From positions 1 to 64,000 of the forward strand of contig CAJFUB010000036.1 of assembly GCA_904420095.1 (NCBI GenBank): a stretch of DNA of 64,000 nt. Direction: 5' to 3'. The notes beneath the pieces are model-generated. The model searched no databases and had not been told where the DNA came from. It worked only from the letters and a program-made list of their open reading frames with translations. The first letter of the stretch is position 1, and each line of letters starts with the position of its first letter. Below are positions 16,291 to 24,912 of this stretch, piece by piece. A program made the translations under genes and the position numbers. This DNA comes from an uncultured Clostridia bacterium. Lineage in GTDB: Bacteria; Bacillota; Clostridia; UBA1212; UBA1255.

Positions 16291-17082
16291 ATGAATAAAA
16301 ACGCATTTACAACAGTGAAGCTTGCAAAAGGGGAAATGAATGTTTACGATTTCGGAGGCATCAAGCTGCATGCCTATAAAACAAACGACTTGATCAGCGA
16401 CGAGGTATTTGCGGTGGAGAAGGATGGAAAAGCCGTTCTCATTGAGTCGCCTTGCTTTTTTGACAATATCGGAGAGCTTGCGGATTATCTGAAAAATCTG
16501 AAGGTCGAGGGGATGCTGGTGGCTTACCATGGCGCCGGCGGGGCCTTCCTGCCGGAAATCCCAAAGTATGCCACGCAGAACGCCATAGAATATTCGGAGT
16601 CCGGCGGCGGAAAAACTCTGATTCAGAATTTTACAAGTGCATTTGGAGAGGCCTTTGACGCTTCTGTGCATAAAATTACGAACGTGATCGGGGAGGGCAG
16701 GATCACGATTGGCGGAATCGCTTTCGACATCCGGCAAACACCGGAGGCCTTCGACGTAGAAATTCCCGAGATAAATGCGGTATATACGCATATGCTTGGT
16801 CATGACTGCCATTCCATTATCGCTGGAGCCGGTCATGCGGATTCCGTAATTGCTCAGCTTAAGGAATATATTGCAAAAGGCTACGATTTGATTCTGACCT
16901 CGCATTATACGCCGGAGGATTTGAAAGACGCTGAGACGAAAATATCCTATATTGAAAGTCTGAAAACGATCGCGGCAACATGCGCGGATGCGGAGACATT
17001 CAAGAAAGAAGTAAAACGGAGGTATCCTGCGTACGGCGGAGAAAATTATCTGGACATGACGGCAGGCTTTTTCTTCTCTTGA
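16291..17082 (+). CDS. MBL-fold-like protein with incomplete metal motif
   Basis: 263 residues, cytoplasmic. The pattern resembles a metallo-beta-lactamase fold: DEVFAVEKDGKAVLIES early, VAYHGAGGAFLPEIPKYA where THAHxDHxGG is expected, GHDCHSII in the middle and LTSHYTPEDL near the end. The canonical HxHxDH ligands are not there; a single His remains in AYHGAGG. It may bind metal differently, be non-catalytic, or only look like the fold. Good ribosome binding site GGAGGG. It is first gene of an operon with the macrodomain (17 bases downstream) and the sirtuin, under a probable HxlR-controlled promoter. Confidence 0.55.
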   Translation: MNKNAFTTVKLAKGEMNVYDFGGIKLHAYKTNDLISDEVFAVEKDGKAVLIESPCFFDNIGELADYLKNLKVEGMLVAYHGAGGAFLPEIPKYATQNAIEYSESGGGKTLIQNFTSAFGEAFDASVHKITNVIGEGRITIGGIAFDIRQTPEAFDVEIPEINAVYTHMLGHDCHSIIAGAGHADSVIAQLKEYIAKGYDLILTSHYTPEDLKDAETKISYIESLKTIAATCADAETFKKEVKRRYPAYGGENYLDMTAGFFFS

Positions 17083-17099
17083 AGCGGTGGGAGGCACTT

Positions 17100-17885
17100 A
17101 TGACACAATCCGAAAGAAGACTCTATTTGATTACAGAGCTGCTCAAAGAGCGGAAGCAGTCCGACGGCCTGGAATTTCCTTCGGAAGAGGACGCGCAGCA
17201 AAAACTGCTGCGCGCCCTGCTGAACGTACGGCCGCCGCGCCCTGCCGACAGAAAGCTTTTAGAGATTCAGGATGCATATTTGCAGGAGGAAATCAGAAGC
17301 GCCGGCATCACCGATCTTGCGGAGCTTAAACCGGTGCGGGACGGTATCTATCTTTGGCGGGGCGATATTACCGCGCTGCGCTGCGATGCTGTCGTTAATG
17401 CCGCAAACAGTCAACTGCTCGGCTGCTTTCTTCCCTGCCACGGCTGTGTGGACAATGCGATTCACACGAAAAGCGGCATCCAGCTGAGGCTTTACTGCGA
17501 TGCGCTTATGAAGCAGCAGGGGCATGAGGAACCGACAGGGAAAGCCAAAATCACGCCGGCATACAACTTGCCCTGCAAATATATTCTGCATACCGTAGGG
17601 CCGATCGTTTCCGGAACCGTAACGCAGCGGGACTGCGAGCTGCTGGCCTCCTGCTATCGGTCCTGCCTGCAGCTGGCTGCGGAAAACGGCTGTAAGAGTA
17701 TTGCCTTTTGCTGTATTTCTACGGGCGAGTTTCGCTTCCCCAACGAGCGGGCGGCTGAAATTGCCGTGGAGACGGTAAACTCCTTTCTGAATACTGACGC
17801 CAGCGGAATTTGCGTCATATTCAACGTATATAAGCAGATTGATATGGAAATTTACCAAAAAATTTTAGGAGTGAACAGAGAATGA
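17100..17885 (+). CDS. zinc-dependent macrodomain protein (protein-ADP-ribose hydrolase)
   Basis: 261 residues from the ATG at 17100 (GGGAGG upstream). A helical N-terminal part of about 75 residues precedes a macrodomain with GDITALRCDAVVNAANSQLLG, the zinc-binding CFLPCHGCVDNAIH motif, and HTVGPIVSG and STGEFRFPN. This is the Zn-macro group found beside SirTM, which removes ADP-ribose from proteins. It overlaps the sirtuin gene by ATGA. In staphylococci and streptococci the same pair sits with a GcvH-like lipoyl carrier and a lipoate ligase; neither is present here, so the modified target must lie elsewhere. Confidence 0.92.
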   Translation: MTQSERRLYLITELLKERKQSDGLEFPSEEDAQQKLLRALLNVRPPRPADRKLLEIQDAYLQEEIRSAGITDLAELKPVRDGIYLWRGDITALRCDAVVNAANSQLLGCFLPCHGCVDNAIHTKSGIQLRLYCDALMKQQGHEEPTGKAKITPAYNLPCKYILHTVGPIVSGTVTQRDCELLASCYRSCLQLAAENGCKSIAFCCISTGEFRFPNERAAEIAVETVNSFLNTDASGICVIFNVYKQIDMEIYQKILGVNRE

Positions 17886-18730
17886 CAAAACGAATCTGCA
17901 CAAAGAGCATAACCGAGCAGCTTCGGGAAATTCTGGACAAAACAGACGCCGTCCTGATCGGCGCAGGGGCAGGGCTTTCCACCTCGGCCGGGTTTGTATA
18001 TGACGGAGAACGATTCCGGAAATATTTTGCGGATTTTGAAGAAAAATACGGTTTTCATGATATGTATTCCGGCGGCTTTTACCCATATAAGACGCTGGAG
18101 GAATACTGGGCATACTGGAGCCGGTATGTTTTCCTCAATCGCTACAGCGATGCGCCGAAGCCGGTTTACACCGAGCTGTACGAGCTCGTCAGAGAGAAGG
18201 ATTACTTTGTCCTTACCACCAATGTGGACCACTGCTTTCAAAAGGCCGGATTTGACAAAAAGCGTCTCTTCTATACGCAGGGCGATTACGGTTTGTGGCA
18301 GTGCGCAAGGCCCTGCTGCCAGAAAACCTATGATAACAGGGAAACGATTCTCCAGATGGTAAAACGGCAAAAAGAAATGCGGATCCCGACGGAGCTGATT
18401 CCGTACTGCCCGGTCTGCGGCGCTCCAATGACAATGAATCTCCGCTCCGACGATAAATTTGTGGAGGATGACGGATGGCACCGCGCCTCCGACCGGTATA
18501 CGGATTTTATCAGACGCCATGAAGGAATGTCCGTACTTTATCTTGAGCTGGGTGTAGGCATGAATACGCCAGGCATTATAAAATTTTCTTTCTGGCAGAT
18601 GACCTATCAGAATCCGAAGGCGGTTTATGCCTGCGTCAACTATGGAGAAGCCTATGCGCCAAAAGAAATCGCGGACCGGTCAATCTGTATTGATGGAGAT
18701 ATCGGAGAGGTATTAAAAAAATTAAAATGA
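17882..18730 (+). CDS. class M sirtuin (SirTM), protein ADP-ribosyltransferase
   Basis: 282 residues. Rossmann NAD site GAGAGLSTSAGF, then TTNVDHCFQKAGF and YTQGDYGLWQC. In this class a Gln (here in YTQGD) replaces the catalytic His of deacetylating sirtuins, giving ADP-ribosylation instead of deacetylation. Zinc ligands are CARPCC and CPVCG. Reported SirTM enzymes modify lipoylated carrier proteins during oxidative stress, and the macrodomain partner reverses this. The last 170 bases of the gene recur twice downstream (20391 and 22217) as decayed copies. No terminator is visible after the stop. Confidence 0.92.
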   Translation: MTKRICTKSITEQLREILDKTDAVLIGAGAGLSTSAGFVYDGERFRKYFADFEEKYGFHDMYSGGFYPYKTLEEYWAYWSRYVFLNRYSDAPKPVYTELYELVREKDYFVLTTNVDHCFQKAGFDKKRLFYTQGDYGLWQCARPCCQKTYDNRETILQMVKRQKEMRIPTELIPYCPVCGAPMTMNLRSDDKFVEDDGWHRASDRYTDFIRRHEGMSVLYLELGVGMNTPGIIKFSFWQMTYQNPKAVYACVNYGEAYAPKEIADRSICIDGDIGEVLKKLK

Positions 18731-18744
18731 TAAGCAACAGATTC
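18563..18744 (+). repeat. repeat copy 1: 3' end of the sirtuin gene
   Basis: From AATACGCCAGGCATTAT to AAGCAACAGATTC, covering the last 56 codons of SirTM and 14 bases beyond. This is the intact member of a three-copy family; copies 2 and 3 follow each downstream ATPase gene. Confidence 0.85.
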
Positions 18745-19100
18745 AATGTCCGTTTGCTACCGAGGCATATTTTGTGCCAGCTGCTATTGGAGATACTTAT
18801 ACTGCTATTTATCGTTTCAATCGTGTCACTGGTGGTTAGAATAATGAATAGATGAAAAATGCTTGTATTTATGCGTGTTGTGAAGAAATCGACTCACAAT
18901 CGTGTCATAATTGGTTTGGATAATTTGACGCGATTGAATCGATTTGTTTTGAAGAAAAATGTACTTTCAATCCATAGAAAAGTGCGTTTGCAAATAAAAT
19001 AGGAATGTCAAACTGCAAAATTTCATTTGACTTTGATTGTCCCGGACAGTACAATATCATTACTAAAAAAAGTGAATTCGCACGAAAATAAGGAGCAGAT
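18745..19100. other. AT-rich intergenic stretch with a gene-tail remnant
   Basis: A frame running 18726-18834 ends FATEAYFVPAAIGDTYTAIY and then RFNRVTGG before TAG. It looks like the tail of a lost gene but belongs to no family I recognise. The remainder to 19100 is AT-rich without a gene. A GGAG ribosome binding site for the ATPase gene lies at the right end. Confidence 0.45.
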
Positions 19101-20354
19101 ATGAAGATTGAAAGAAACGCTTATCTTCAGCAATTGATTCAGAAAGAGAATAACGGAATGATAAAAGTTATCACGGGAATACGAAGATGCGGGAAATCCT
19201 ATTTGCTGTTCGACATATTTAAAGCATATCTGATGAAGAATGGGGTAAAGGAAGATCACATTATTGAAATTGCCCTGGACGGCATCGAAAGCGAAGAACT
19301 CAGAGACCCAAAAGTGTGCTATCAGTATGTCAGAGGTGCGGTAAAGGATGGTGACACATATTATCTGATCCTGGATGAAATACAATTTATGCCCCGGTTT
19401 GAGGAAGTCTTAAACAGTCTGCTCCGTATAAAAAATCTGGACGTTTATGTTACCGGAAGTAATTCCAGGTTCCTGTCCAGTGATATCGTAACAGAGTTTC
19501 GGGGAAGAGGCGATGAGCTCCGGGTTTATCCCCTCTCATTCTCAGAATTTTATTCCGTTTACGACGGCGACTTTGAAGAGGCCTGGAATGAATATATGAC
19601 TTATGGAGGATTGCCGCAGATTGCCGGATTTCAAACAGAACGTCAAAAAGCAGAATATTTAAAAAATATTTTTACAAATGTCTATTTGAAAGATGTAATC
19701 GAAAGAAATAACATTCAAAACGTGGATGAACTGAATACCCTGGTTGATATTCTTGCTTCCGCCATCGGAGCTCTGACAAATCCTACAAAGATTTCTAATA
19801 CGTTTGTAAGTGAGCGTCAGTCACGTTATACCAATAAAACAATTTCCAGGCATATTGATTATCTGGAAGAAGCGTTTCTGATCTCCAAAGCAAACAGGTA
19901 TGATATTAAGGGACGAAAGTATATTGGAGCAAATTTGAAATATTATTTCACGGATGTAGGCCTTAGAAATGCAAGGCTGAATTTCAGGCAGCAGGAACCA
20001 ACCCATCTGATGGAAAATGTTGTTTACAACGAACTGCTTATACGTGGATACAATGTTGATGTAGGTATATTGGATGTATTTTCAAATAACACGGATGGGA
20101 AAAAAGTTCATAAACAGCTTGAGGTCGACTTTGTAGTCAACCAGGGAAGCCAAAGATACTATATTCAGGTTGCCTATGATATGACTTCGAAAGAAAAACA
20201 GCTTCAGGAGTTTCATTCTTTGCGCAGTATTCCGGATTCATTTAAAAAAATCATCCTTGTCAGCGGGACTTCAAAACCCTGGAGAAACGAAGAAGGGGTT
20301 GTGATTATGGGAATGAAGTATTTCCTGCTGAATCGGAACAGTCTGGAATTTTGA
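19101..20354 (+). CDS. AAA_14 / DUF4143 family ATPase, first copy
   Basis: 417 residues. N-terminal AAA-type ATPase with Walker A GIRRCGKS and Walker B YLILDEIQF, then sensor TGSNSRFLS. The C-terminal DUF4143 half contains LEVDFVV, where the family carries a PD-(D/E)xK-like nuclease fold. These proteins are widespread, often in several copies, and usually of unknown role; links to DNA processing or mobile elements have been suggested. It lies between copies 1 and 2 of the sirtuin 3'-end repeat and is only distantly similar to the second ATPase, so it is not a recent tandem duplicate. Confidence 0.88.
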   Translation: MKIERNAYLQQLIQKENNGMIKVITGIRRCGKSYLLFDIFKAYLMKNGVKEDHIIEIALDGIESEELRDPKVCYQYVRGAVKDGDTYYLILDEIQFMPRFEEVLNSLLRIKNLDVYVTGSNSRFLSSDIVTEFRGRGDELRVYPLSFSEFYSVYDGDFEEAWNEYMTYGGLPQIAGFQTERQKAEYLKNIFTNVYLKDVIERNNIQNVDELNTLVDILASAIGALTNPTKISNTFVSERQSRYTNKTISRHIDYLEEAFLISKANRYDIKGRKYIGANLKYYFTDVGLRNARLNFRQQEPTHLMENVVYNELLIRGYNVDVGILDVFSNNTDGKKVHKQLEVDFVVNQGSQRYYIQVAYDMTSKEKQLQEFHSLRSIPDSFKKIILVSGTSKPWRNEEGVVIMGMKYFLLNRNSLEF

Positions 20355-20390
20355 TTTGTACAGTAAATTCGCAGGAGGTGCGCAATAAAC

Positions 20391-20571
20391 AATACGCCAG
20401 GCATTATAAAATTTTCTTTCTGGCAGATGCTCGATCAGAATCCGAAGGCGGTTTATGCCGCGTCAACGATGGAGAAGCCCGCGCGCCAAAAGAAACCGCC
20501 GCTATCTCCATCTGTATTGGTGGAGATAGCGGGAACATATTAAAAAAATTAAAGTAAAAAGCAACAGATTC
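20391..20571 (+). repeat. repeat copy 2: decayed sirtuin 3' end
   Basis: Collinear with copy 1 from AATACGCCAGGCATTAT to AAGCAACAGATTC. A one-base loss at GCCGCGTC (GCCTGCGTC in copy 1) shifts the frame, so it is a remnant. Its left part shares substitutions and this deletion with copy 3; its right end (ATATTAAAAAAATTAAAGTAA) resembles copy 1. A chimera by recombination fits. It occupies most of the gap between the two ATPase genes. Confidence 0.85.
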
Positions 20572-20628
20572 GAAGTTACTTCCTGCAAATGCATTTTCGT
20601 TCGGTTCTACACATTTCCACAATACAAC

Positions 20629-20657
20629 TTGTAATTTGCTTAAATTGTTGCTATAAT
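20629..20657 (+). promoter_or_regulatory. promoter of the second DUF4143 ATPase gene
   Basis: TTGTAA (20629-20634), 17-base spacer, TATAAT (20652-20657). It lies about 65 bases before the start codon and just after repeat copy 2. Confidence 0.55.
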
Positions 20658-20723
20658 ATACTCTGTAAATCTTGAAAAAAAACTCATAGTATAATAGTGG
20701 AACTTCGTAAGGAGAATCGTATT

Positions 20724-22184
20724 ATGGCGATTGTAAATGATGAACAGGTCATGAAAGTATTGCGGCAGTATAACCCGTGGTGGCGCATACCTTCCGCCAT
20801 CAAGGAGGAAAGCAAGCCGCAAAAGAGACTGGCCTATTATGAGGCGTTGAAAACGATTACCCATAAGAGCATCCGAAGGTTTGCCGTTTTATCCGGCATG
20901 AGGCGCGTGGGAAAGACAACGATTCTGTATCAGATGATCGACCACCTGATTGACGAAGGCATAAATCCCAGAAATATTCTGTACGCCACCTTTGATAATC
21001 CGATTCTGAAACTCGTCAATGCGGAGAATGTGCTGTCCATCTATGAAGCGATGTACCCGATTGAAGGCGCAAAGTATGTCCTCTTTGATGAAGTGCAGTA
21101 TACCGAAAATTGGGAACTCTGGATGAAGGTGATCTACGACAGCCGGAAGGATATTCGGCTGATCGCCACGGGATCCGCCAGCCCTGTCTTAGAAAAGGGT
21201 TCCGCAGACAGCGGCACAGGCCGGTGGAGCGTTCTCAAAATCCCTACCATGTCCTTTTATGAATATTGCAGGCTGCTTGAACTGGATTTGCCTCTCCTGC
21301 CGGAGGATTTACGCTTATCGGAGCTTAAAAGTATGAATCCGGCGCAGCTTGGCGATTTGATGGATCAATTCGCCCCGCTGCAAAGTCATTTTAACCGTTA
21401 TCTTATGATCGGCGGTTTTCCGGAGCTGGTGTTATCGGACGATGACGCCTACGCACAAAGGATGCTGCGGGAAGATGTGGTGGATAAAGTGATCAAGCGC
21501 GACGTGCTGTCGCTCTTTAATATCCGAAGCCCGCTATTGATGGAAAAACTGTTTCTCTATCTGTGCATGAACTCCACGGAGATTTTTAATGCAACGACTG
21601 CGGCAAAAGAGCTGGAGAATACCTCTATCACGACGATTGAGAGCTACATCAAGGCGCTTGAGATGTCCAATCTCATTTATCTGGCAAAGCCAATGGATGT
21701 GGGCAGCAAAGGCGCTCTAAAAGGAAAACCGAAAATTTTTATTGCAGATGCGGCCATCCGTAACGCAGTGCTGATGATTGACGATGTGCTTTCAGATGAA
21801 AAGGAACTGGGCGCAATGGTGGAAACAACCGTCTACAAGCATATGGTTTCCTTCTATCAGGGTAGTCCGGCAAGCCTCGGCTATTTCAGAAAGGCAAAGG
21901 ACAATCAGAAAGAGGTCGATGTGGTGATAGCGCTTCCCCGCCAGAAGATTCTCTGCGAAGTGAAATACCGTAACAATTCCCACATTGCGGCAACGGATGC
22001 TATTGTCGAGCTGTGCCAGGACGAGAAATCCAAAGTAACAGACGCCTTTTTAATCACAAAACGGCTTGACGATTTTGGCGTCGCCAAACACGAAACAATG
22101 GTACCTATTCTGCGCGTCCCTGCCATCGCTTTCCTTTATATCTTAGGAAAGACAGAAGCAGAGGGACAAAACGGAAAACTGTAG
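20724..22184 (+). CDS. AAA_14 / DUF4143 family ATPase, second copy
   Basis: 486 residues from the ATG at 20724 (AAGGAG nine bases upstream). Walker A GMRRVGKTT, Walker B YVLFDEVQY, sensor ATGSASPVLEKGS, then a DUF4143 half with KEVDVVIALPRQKILCEVKY, a clear D-x(n)-ExK nuclease-like core. It has its own promoter. Same family as the gene at 19101 but clearly divergent from it, with different spacing and length. Repeat copy 3 follows its stop by about 30 bases. The function is unknown. Confidence 0.88.
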   Translation: MAIVNDEQVMKVLRQYNPWWRIPSAIKEESKPQKRLAYYEALKTITHKSIRRFAVLSGMRRVGKTTILYQMIDHLIDEGINPRNILYATFDNPILKLVNAENVLSIYEAMYPIEGAKYVLFDEVQYTENWELWMKVIYDSRKDIRLIATGSASPVLEKGSADSGTGRWSVLKIPTMSFYEYCRLLELDLPLLPEDLRLSELKSMNPAQLGDLMDQFAPLQSHFNRYLMIGGFPELVLSDDDAYAQRMLREDVVDKVIKRDVLSLFNIRSPLLMEKLFLYLCMNSTEIFNATTAAKELENTSITTIESYIKALEMSNLIYLAKPMDVGSKGALKGKPKIFIADAAIRNAVLMIDDVLSDEKELGAMVETTVYKHMVSFYQGSPASLGYFRKAKDNQKEVDVVIALPRQKILCEVKYRNNSHIAATDAIVELCQDEKSKVTDAFLITKRLDDFGVAKHETMVPILRVPAIAFLYILGKTEAEGQNGKL

Positions 22185-22216
22185 AAAGGACTTAATTTTT
22201 GGTGCGCAATAAACAC

Positions 22217-22360
22217 AATACCCAGGCATTGTGAAATTTTCTTTCCGGCAGATGATCGATCAGAATCCGAAGGCGGTTTATGCCGCGTCAACGATGGAGA
22301 AGCCCGCGCGCCAAAAGAAACCGCGGACCGGTCTGTCTGCATCAATACAGATCGGAGAGG
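22217..22360 (+). repeat. repeat copy 3: decayed sirtuin 3' end
   Basis: It starts AATACCCAGGCATTGTGAAA and runs to ATCGGAGAGG. It shares the GCCGCGTC deletion with copy 2, and both follow the same GTGCGCAATAAAC leader. The last part can be read as ADRSVCINTD then GEALRQQKDGRPGC, a tail distinct from that of copy 1, so it may be the end of an older sirtuin gene. It stops short of the thrS promoter at 22498; I see nothing in 22380-22497. Confidence 0.8.
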
Positions 22361-22497
22361 CTCTGCGGCAGCAGAAAGACGGACGCCCCGGATGCTGAGA
22401 ATCCTGCATTCAAGCGCCCAATAAAAATGTACAATTAAGACAGTCGGCTTGAAGAAGACTGGCTGGGCTATATTGTTCCTGCAGAATGTCCGAAGAC

Positions 22498-22526
22498 TTG
22501 ACAGAATTCCGCCTGCGCATTATAAT
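22498..22526 (+). promoter_or_regulatory. promoter of the T-box/thrS transcript
   Basis: Consensus TTGACA (22498-22503), 17-base spacer, consensus TATAAT (22521-22526). A strong constitutive promoter with control left to the T-box. Confidence 0.85.
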
Positions 22527-22532
22527 TTGTAG

Positions 22533-22800
22533 CCTAACACGTTGACGAGACGAGTACCTTATGGAAAGCTCCCAGAGAGAGATACCGATCGGATCCCAAC
22601 TCCGCAGGCTGCGAGTATCTCAGCGGAACAGAAAGGGAAAACGACCTCTGAGTGGCCCCAATCCGGTCCGGCGATTCCGTTATCATCACAGCAGAGATGT
22701 TCCATGGGTGCGTCCGATGGAATAATAAGGGTGGAACCGCGGATCCACTGTGAGTGATTCGCCCCTTGCGTTAACTGAAAACGCGAGGGGCGTTTTTTGT
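22533..22800 (+). ncRNA. T-box riboswitch of thrS
   Basis: The leader begins with the stem I segment GACGAGACGAGTACC and an AGAGAGAG bulge, and carries the T-box sequence AAGGGTGGAACCGCGG (22727-22742). It ends in terminator arms CGCCCCTTGCGTT and AACGCGAGGGGCG (about 22760-22792) with T6. Uncharged tRNA binding would favour the antiterminator and thrS transcription. The threonine specifier codon could not be fixed with certainty; an ACA at about 22626 is one candidate. Confidence 0.92.
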
Positions 22801-22830
22801 TGTACTGAATCTGAAAGGAGAACTGCAGAA

Positions 22831-24759
22831 ATGAAAATTACGTTGAAAGACGGCACCGTACGCGAATATGCAGAGGCAAAAACCGTACTTGAGATTGCAA
22901 AGGATCTGAGCGAAGGCCTTGCAAGAGCAGCCTGCGCGGGAGAAATCGACGGCGAACGCGTAGATCTGAGAACGGAGGTAGACCGGGACTGCCGCCTGAA
23001 TATCCTTACATTTGAAGAAAAAGGCGGCAGAGACGCGTTTCGGCATACGGCGTCTCATATCCTGGCGCAGGCGCTCAAGCGCCTTTATCCGAATGTGAAG
23101 CTGGCGATCGGACCTTCCGTCGACGACGGCTTCTATTATGACGTCGACAGTGAGGAACCGCTGTCCGCGGATGATTTTCCCGCGATCGAAGCGGAAATGA
23201 AGAACATCGTCAAGGAAAATCTGGCGCTGGAGCGCTATGAGCTGCCCAGAGAAGAGGCGATCCGGTTTTTTGAAGAGAAGGGGGAGCCGTATAAAGTAGA
23301 GCTGATCCGCGATCTGCCGGAGGACGCCGTCATCAGCCTGTACCGCCAGGGCGAATTTACGGATCTGTGCGCAGGACCGCATCTGATGTCGACGAAAGCA
23401 GTCAAGGCCGTCAAGCTGATGAAAATCGCAGGCGCTTACTGGCGCGGAAGCGAGAAAAATAAAATGCTTACCAGAATCTACGGAACGGCTTATCCCAAAA
23501 GCTCGGATCTGGAAGCGTATCTCACCATGCTGGAAGAGGCAAAGAAACGAGACCACAGGAAACTGGGCAAAGAGCTGGAGCTGTTTCTGTTTGCGGAAGA
23601 GGGCCCCGGCTTCCCGTTCTTTTTACCGAAAGGAATGGTGCTGAAAAATACGCTGATGCAATATTGGCGCGAAATTCACGAGCGGGAAGGGTATGTGGAA
23701 ATTTCCACTCCTATTATGCTGAACCGCCGGCTGTGGGAGACCTCAGGACATTGGGAGCACTATAAAGAAAACATGTATACGACCGTAATCGACGGAGAGG
23801 ATTTCGCCGTCAAGCCCATGAACTGTCCTGGCGGCATGCTCGTTTACAAATCGCAGCCGCACTCATACCGGGAGCTTCCGCTGCGAATCGCAGAGGTCGG
23901 ACTGGTGCACCGCCATGAAAAATCGGGCGCTCTGCACGGGCTGATGCGCGTAAGGTGCTTTAATCAGGACGACGCCCACATCTTTATGACGCCGGATCAG
24001 ATCCGGGATGAGATCAAAGGCGTGGTCCGGCTGATCGACGAGGTCTATCAGCTTTTCGGATTCAAATACTTTATTGAGCTTTCCACCCGACCGGAGGACT
24101 CGATGGGAAGCGATGAGGATTGGGAGCTGGCAACGGAAGGCCTCCGGAAGGCGCTGGAGGATATGCAGCTGGATTATACCGTAAATGAAGGGGATGGCGC
24201 GTTTTACGGACCGAAAATTGATTTTCACCTGGTCGACGCCATCGGCAGGACCTGGCAGTGCGGGACCATACAGCTGGACTTCCAGCTTCCGCAGCGCTTT
24301 GAAGCGGAATATATCGGAGCGGATGGAGAAATGCATCGGCCGATTATGATCCACCGCGTCTGTTTCGGCTCCATCGAGCGGTTTATCGGCATTTTGACGG
24401 AGCATTTTGCCGGGAAGTTCCCGACCTGGCTTTCTCCGGTTCAGGTAAAAATCCTCCCGATATCCGATAAGCATATTGAGTACGGCGCTCAGGTAATGGC
24501 GCGGCTGAAGGAGGCGGGAATCCGCTGTGAGCTTGACGAGCGTCCGGAGAAGATCGGGTATAAAATCCGCGAAGCGCGAAACGAACGCGTGCCGTATATG
24601 CTTGTCGTCGGACAGAAAGAAGAAGAAAACGGTCTGGTTTCCGTAAGAAGCAGATTTGCGGGAGACGAGGGACAGAAGGAACTCGAGCTTTTTATCTCCG
24701 AGCTCAGCGAGGAAATCAGCAAACGGCAGATGCGCGAAGAAACGGCGGCAGAGGACTGA
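22831..24759 (+). CDS. thrS: threonyl-tRNA synthetase
   Basis: 642 residues from the ATG at 22831 (GAAAGGAG upstream). It charges tRNA-Thr. Domains in order: TGS (1-61), editing domain with HTASHILAQAL (about 70-230), class II catalytic core with motif 2 RVRCFNQDDAHIF and zinc ligands Cys in MNCPGG and two His, then the anticodon-binding domain (about 540-640). Full length with all motifs. Transcribed alone under the T-box; a terminator follows before purC. Confidence 0.97.
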   Translation: MKITLKDGTVREYAEAKTVLEIAKDLSEGLARAACAGEIDGERVDLRTEVDRDCRLNILTFEEKGGRDAFRHTASHILAQALKRLYPNVKLAIGPSVDDGFYYDVDSEEPLSADDFPAIEAEMKNIVKENLALERYELPREEAIRFFEEKGEPYKVELIRDLPEDAVISLYRQGEFTDLCAGPHLMSTKAVKAVKLMKIAGAYWRGSEKNKMLTRIYGTAYPKSSDLEAYLTMLEEAKKRDHRKLGKELELFLFAEEGPGFPFFLPKGMVLKNTLMQYWREIHEREGYVEISTPIMLNRRLWETSGHWEHYKENMYTTVIDGEDFAVKPMNCPGGMLVYKSQPHSYRELPLRIAEVGLVHRHEKSGALHGLMRVRCFNQDDAHIFMTPDQIRDEIKGVVRLIDEVYQLFGFKYFIELSTRPEDSMGSDEDWELATEGLRKALEDMQLDYTVNEGDGAFYGPKIDFHLVDAIGRTWQCGTIQLDFQLPQRFEAEYIGADGEMHRPIMIHRVCFGSIERFIGILTEHFAGKFPTWLSPVQVKILPISDKHIEYGAQVMARLKEAGIRCELDERPEKIGYKIREARNERVPYMLVVGQKEEENGLVSVRSRFAGDEGQKELELFISELSEEISKRQMREETAAED

Positions 24760-24826
24760 TCGGCCGCCTCGCTAAAAAATTCATGCGGATTCCGGAAAAT
24801 CGTTCAATCATTTTTTCCGCAGTTCA

Positions 24827-24877
24827 TTGAAAAAGCACGGGCTGTATGATACAATAAGCCCGTTGCTTTTTTTCGGA
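24827..24877 (+). terminator. thrS terminator containing the purC promoter
   Basis: Stem AAAAAGCACGGGCT (24830-24842) with AGCCCGTTGCTTTTTTT (24856-24872), one bulge, 13-base loop. A promoter overlaps it: TTGAAA (24827-24832), 17-base spacer, TACAAT (24850-24855), with the -10 box in the loop. Upstream transcription would stop here while purC transcription starts. Confidence 0.7.
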
Positions 24878-24912
24878 AATCCGGAAATAAAAGGACAGAA
24901 AGGATGCGGAAC

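Noticed and set aside
20351-20557. 68-codon ORF ending SICIGGDSGNILKKLK
   Set aside because: It covers repeat copy 2; only its second half is in the sirtuin frame, so it is a frame-shifted remnant, not a gene.
19101-22184. The two DUF4143 ATPases as a recent tandem duplication
   Set aside because: They share family motifs only; length, spacing and most residues differ, so the repeats between them do not come from duplication of these genes.
22542-22757. 71-codon ORF upstream of thrS
   Set aside because: It lies wholly within the T-box leader, whose RNA features explain the sequence.
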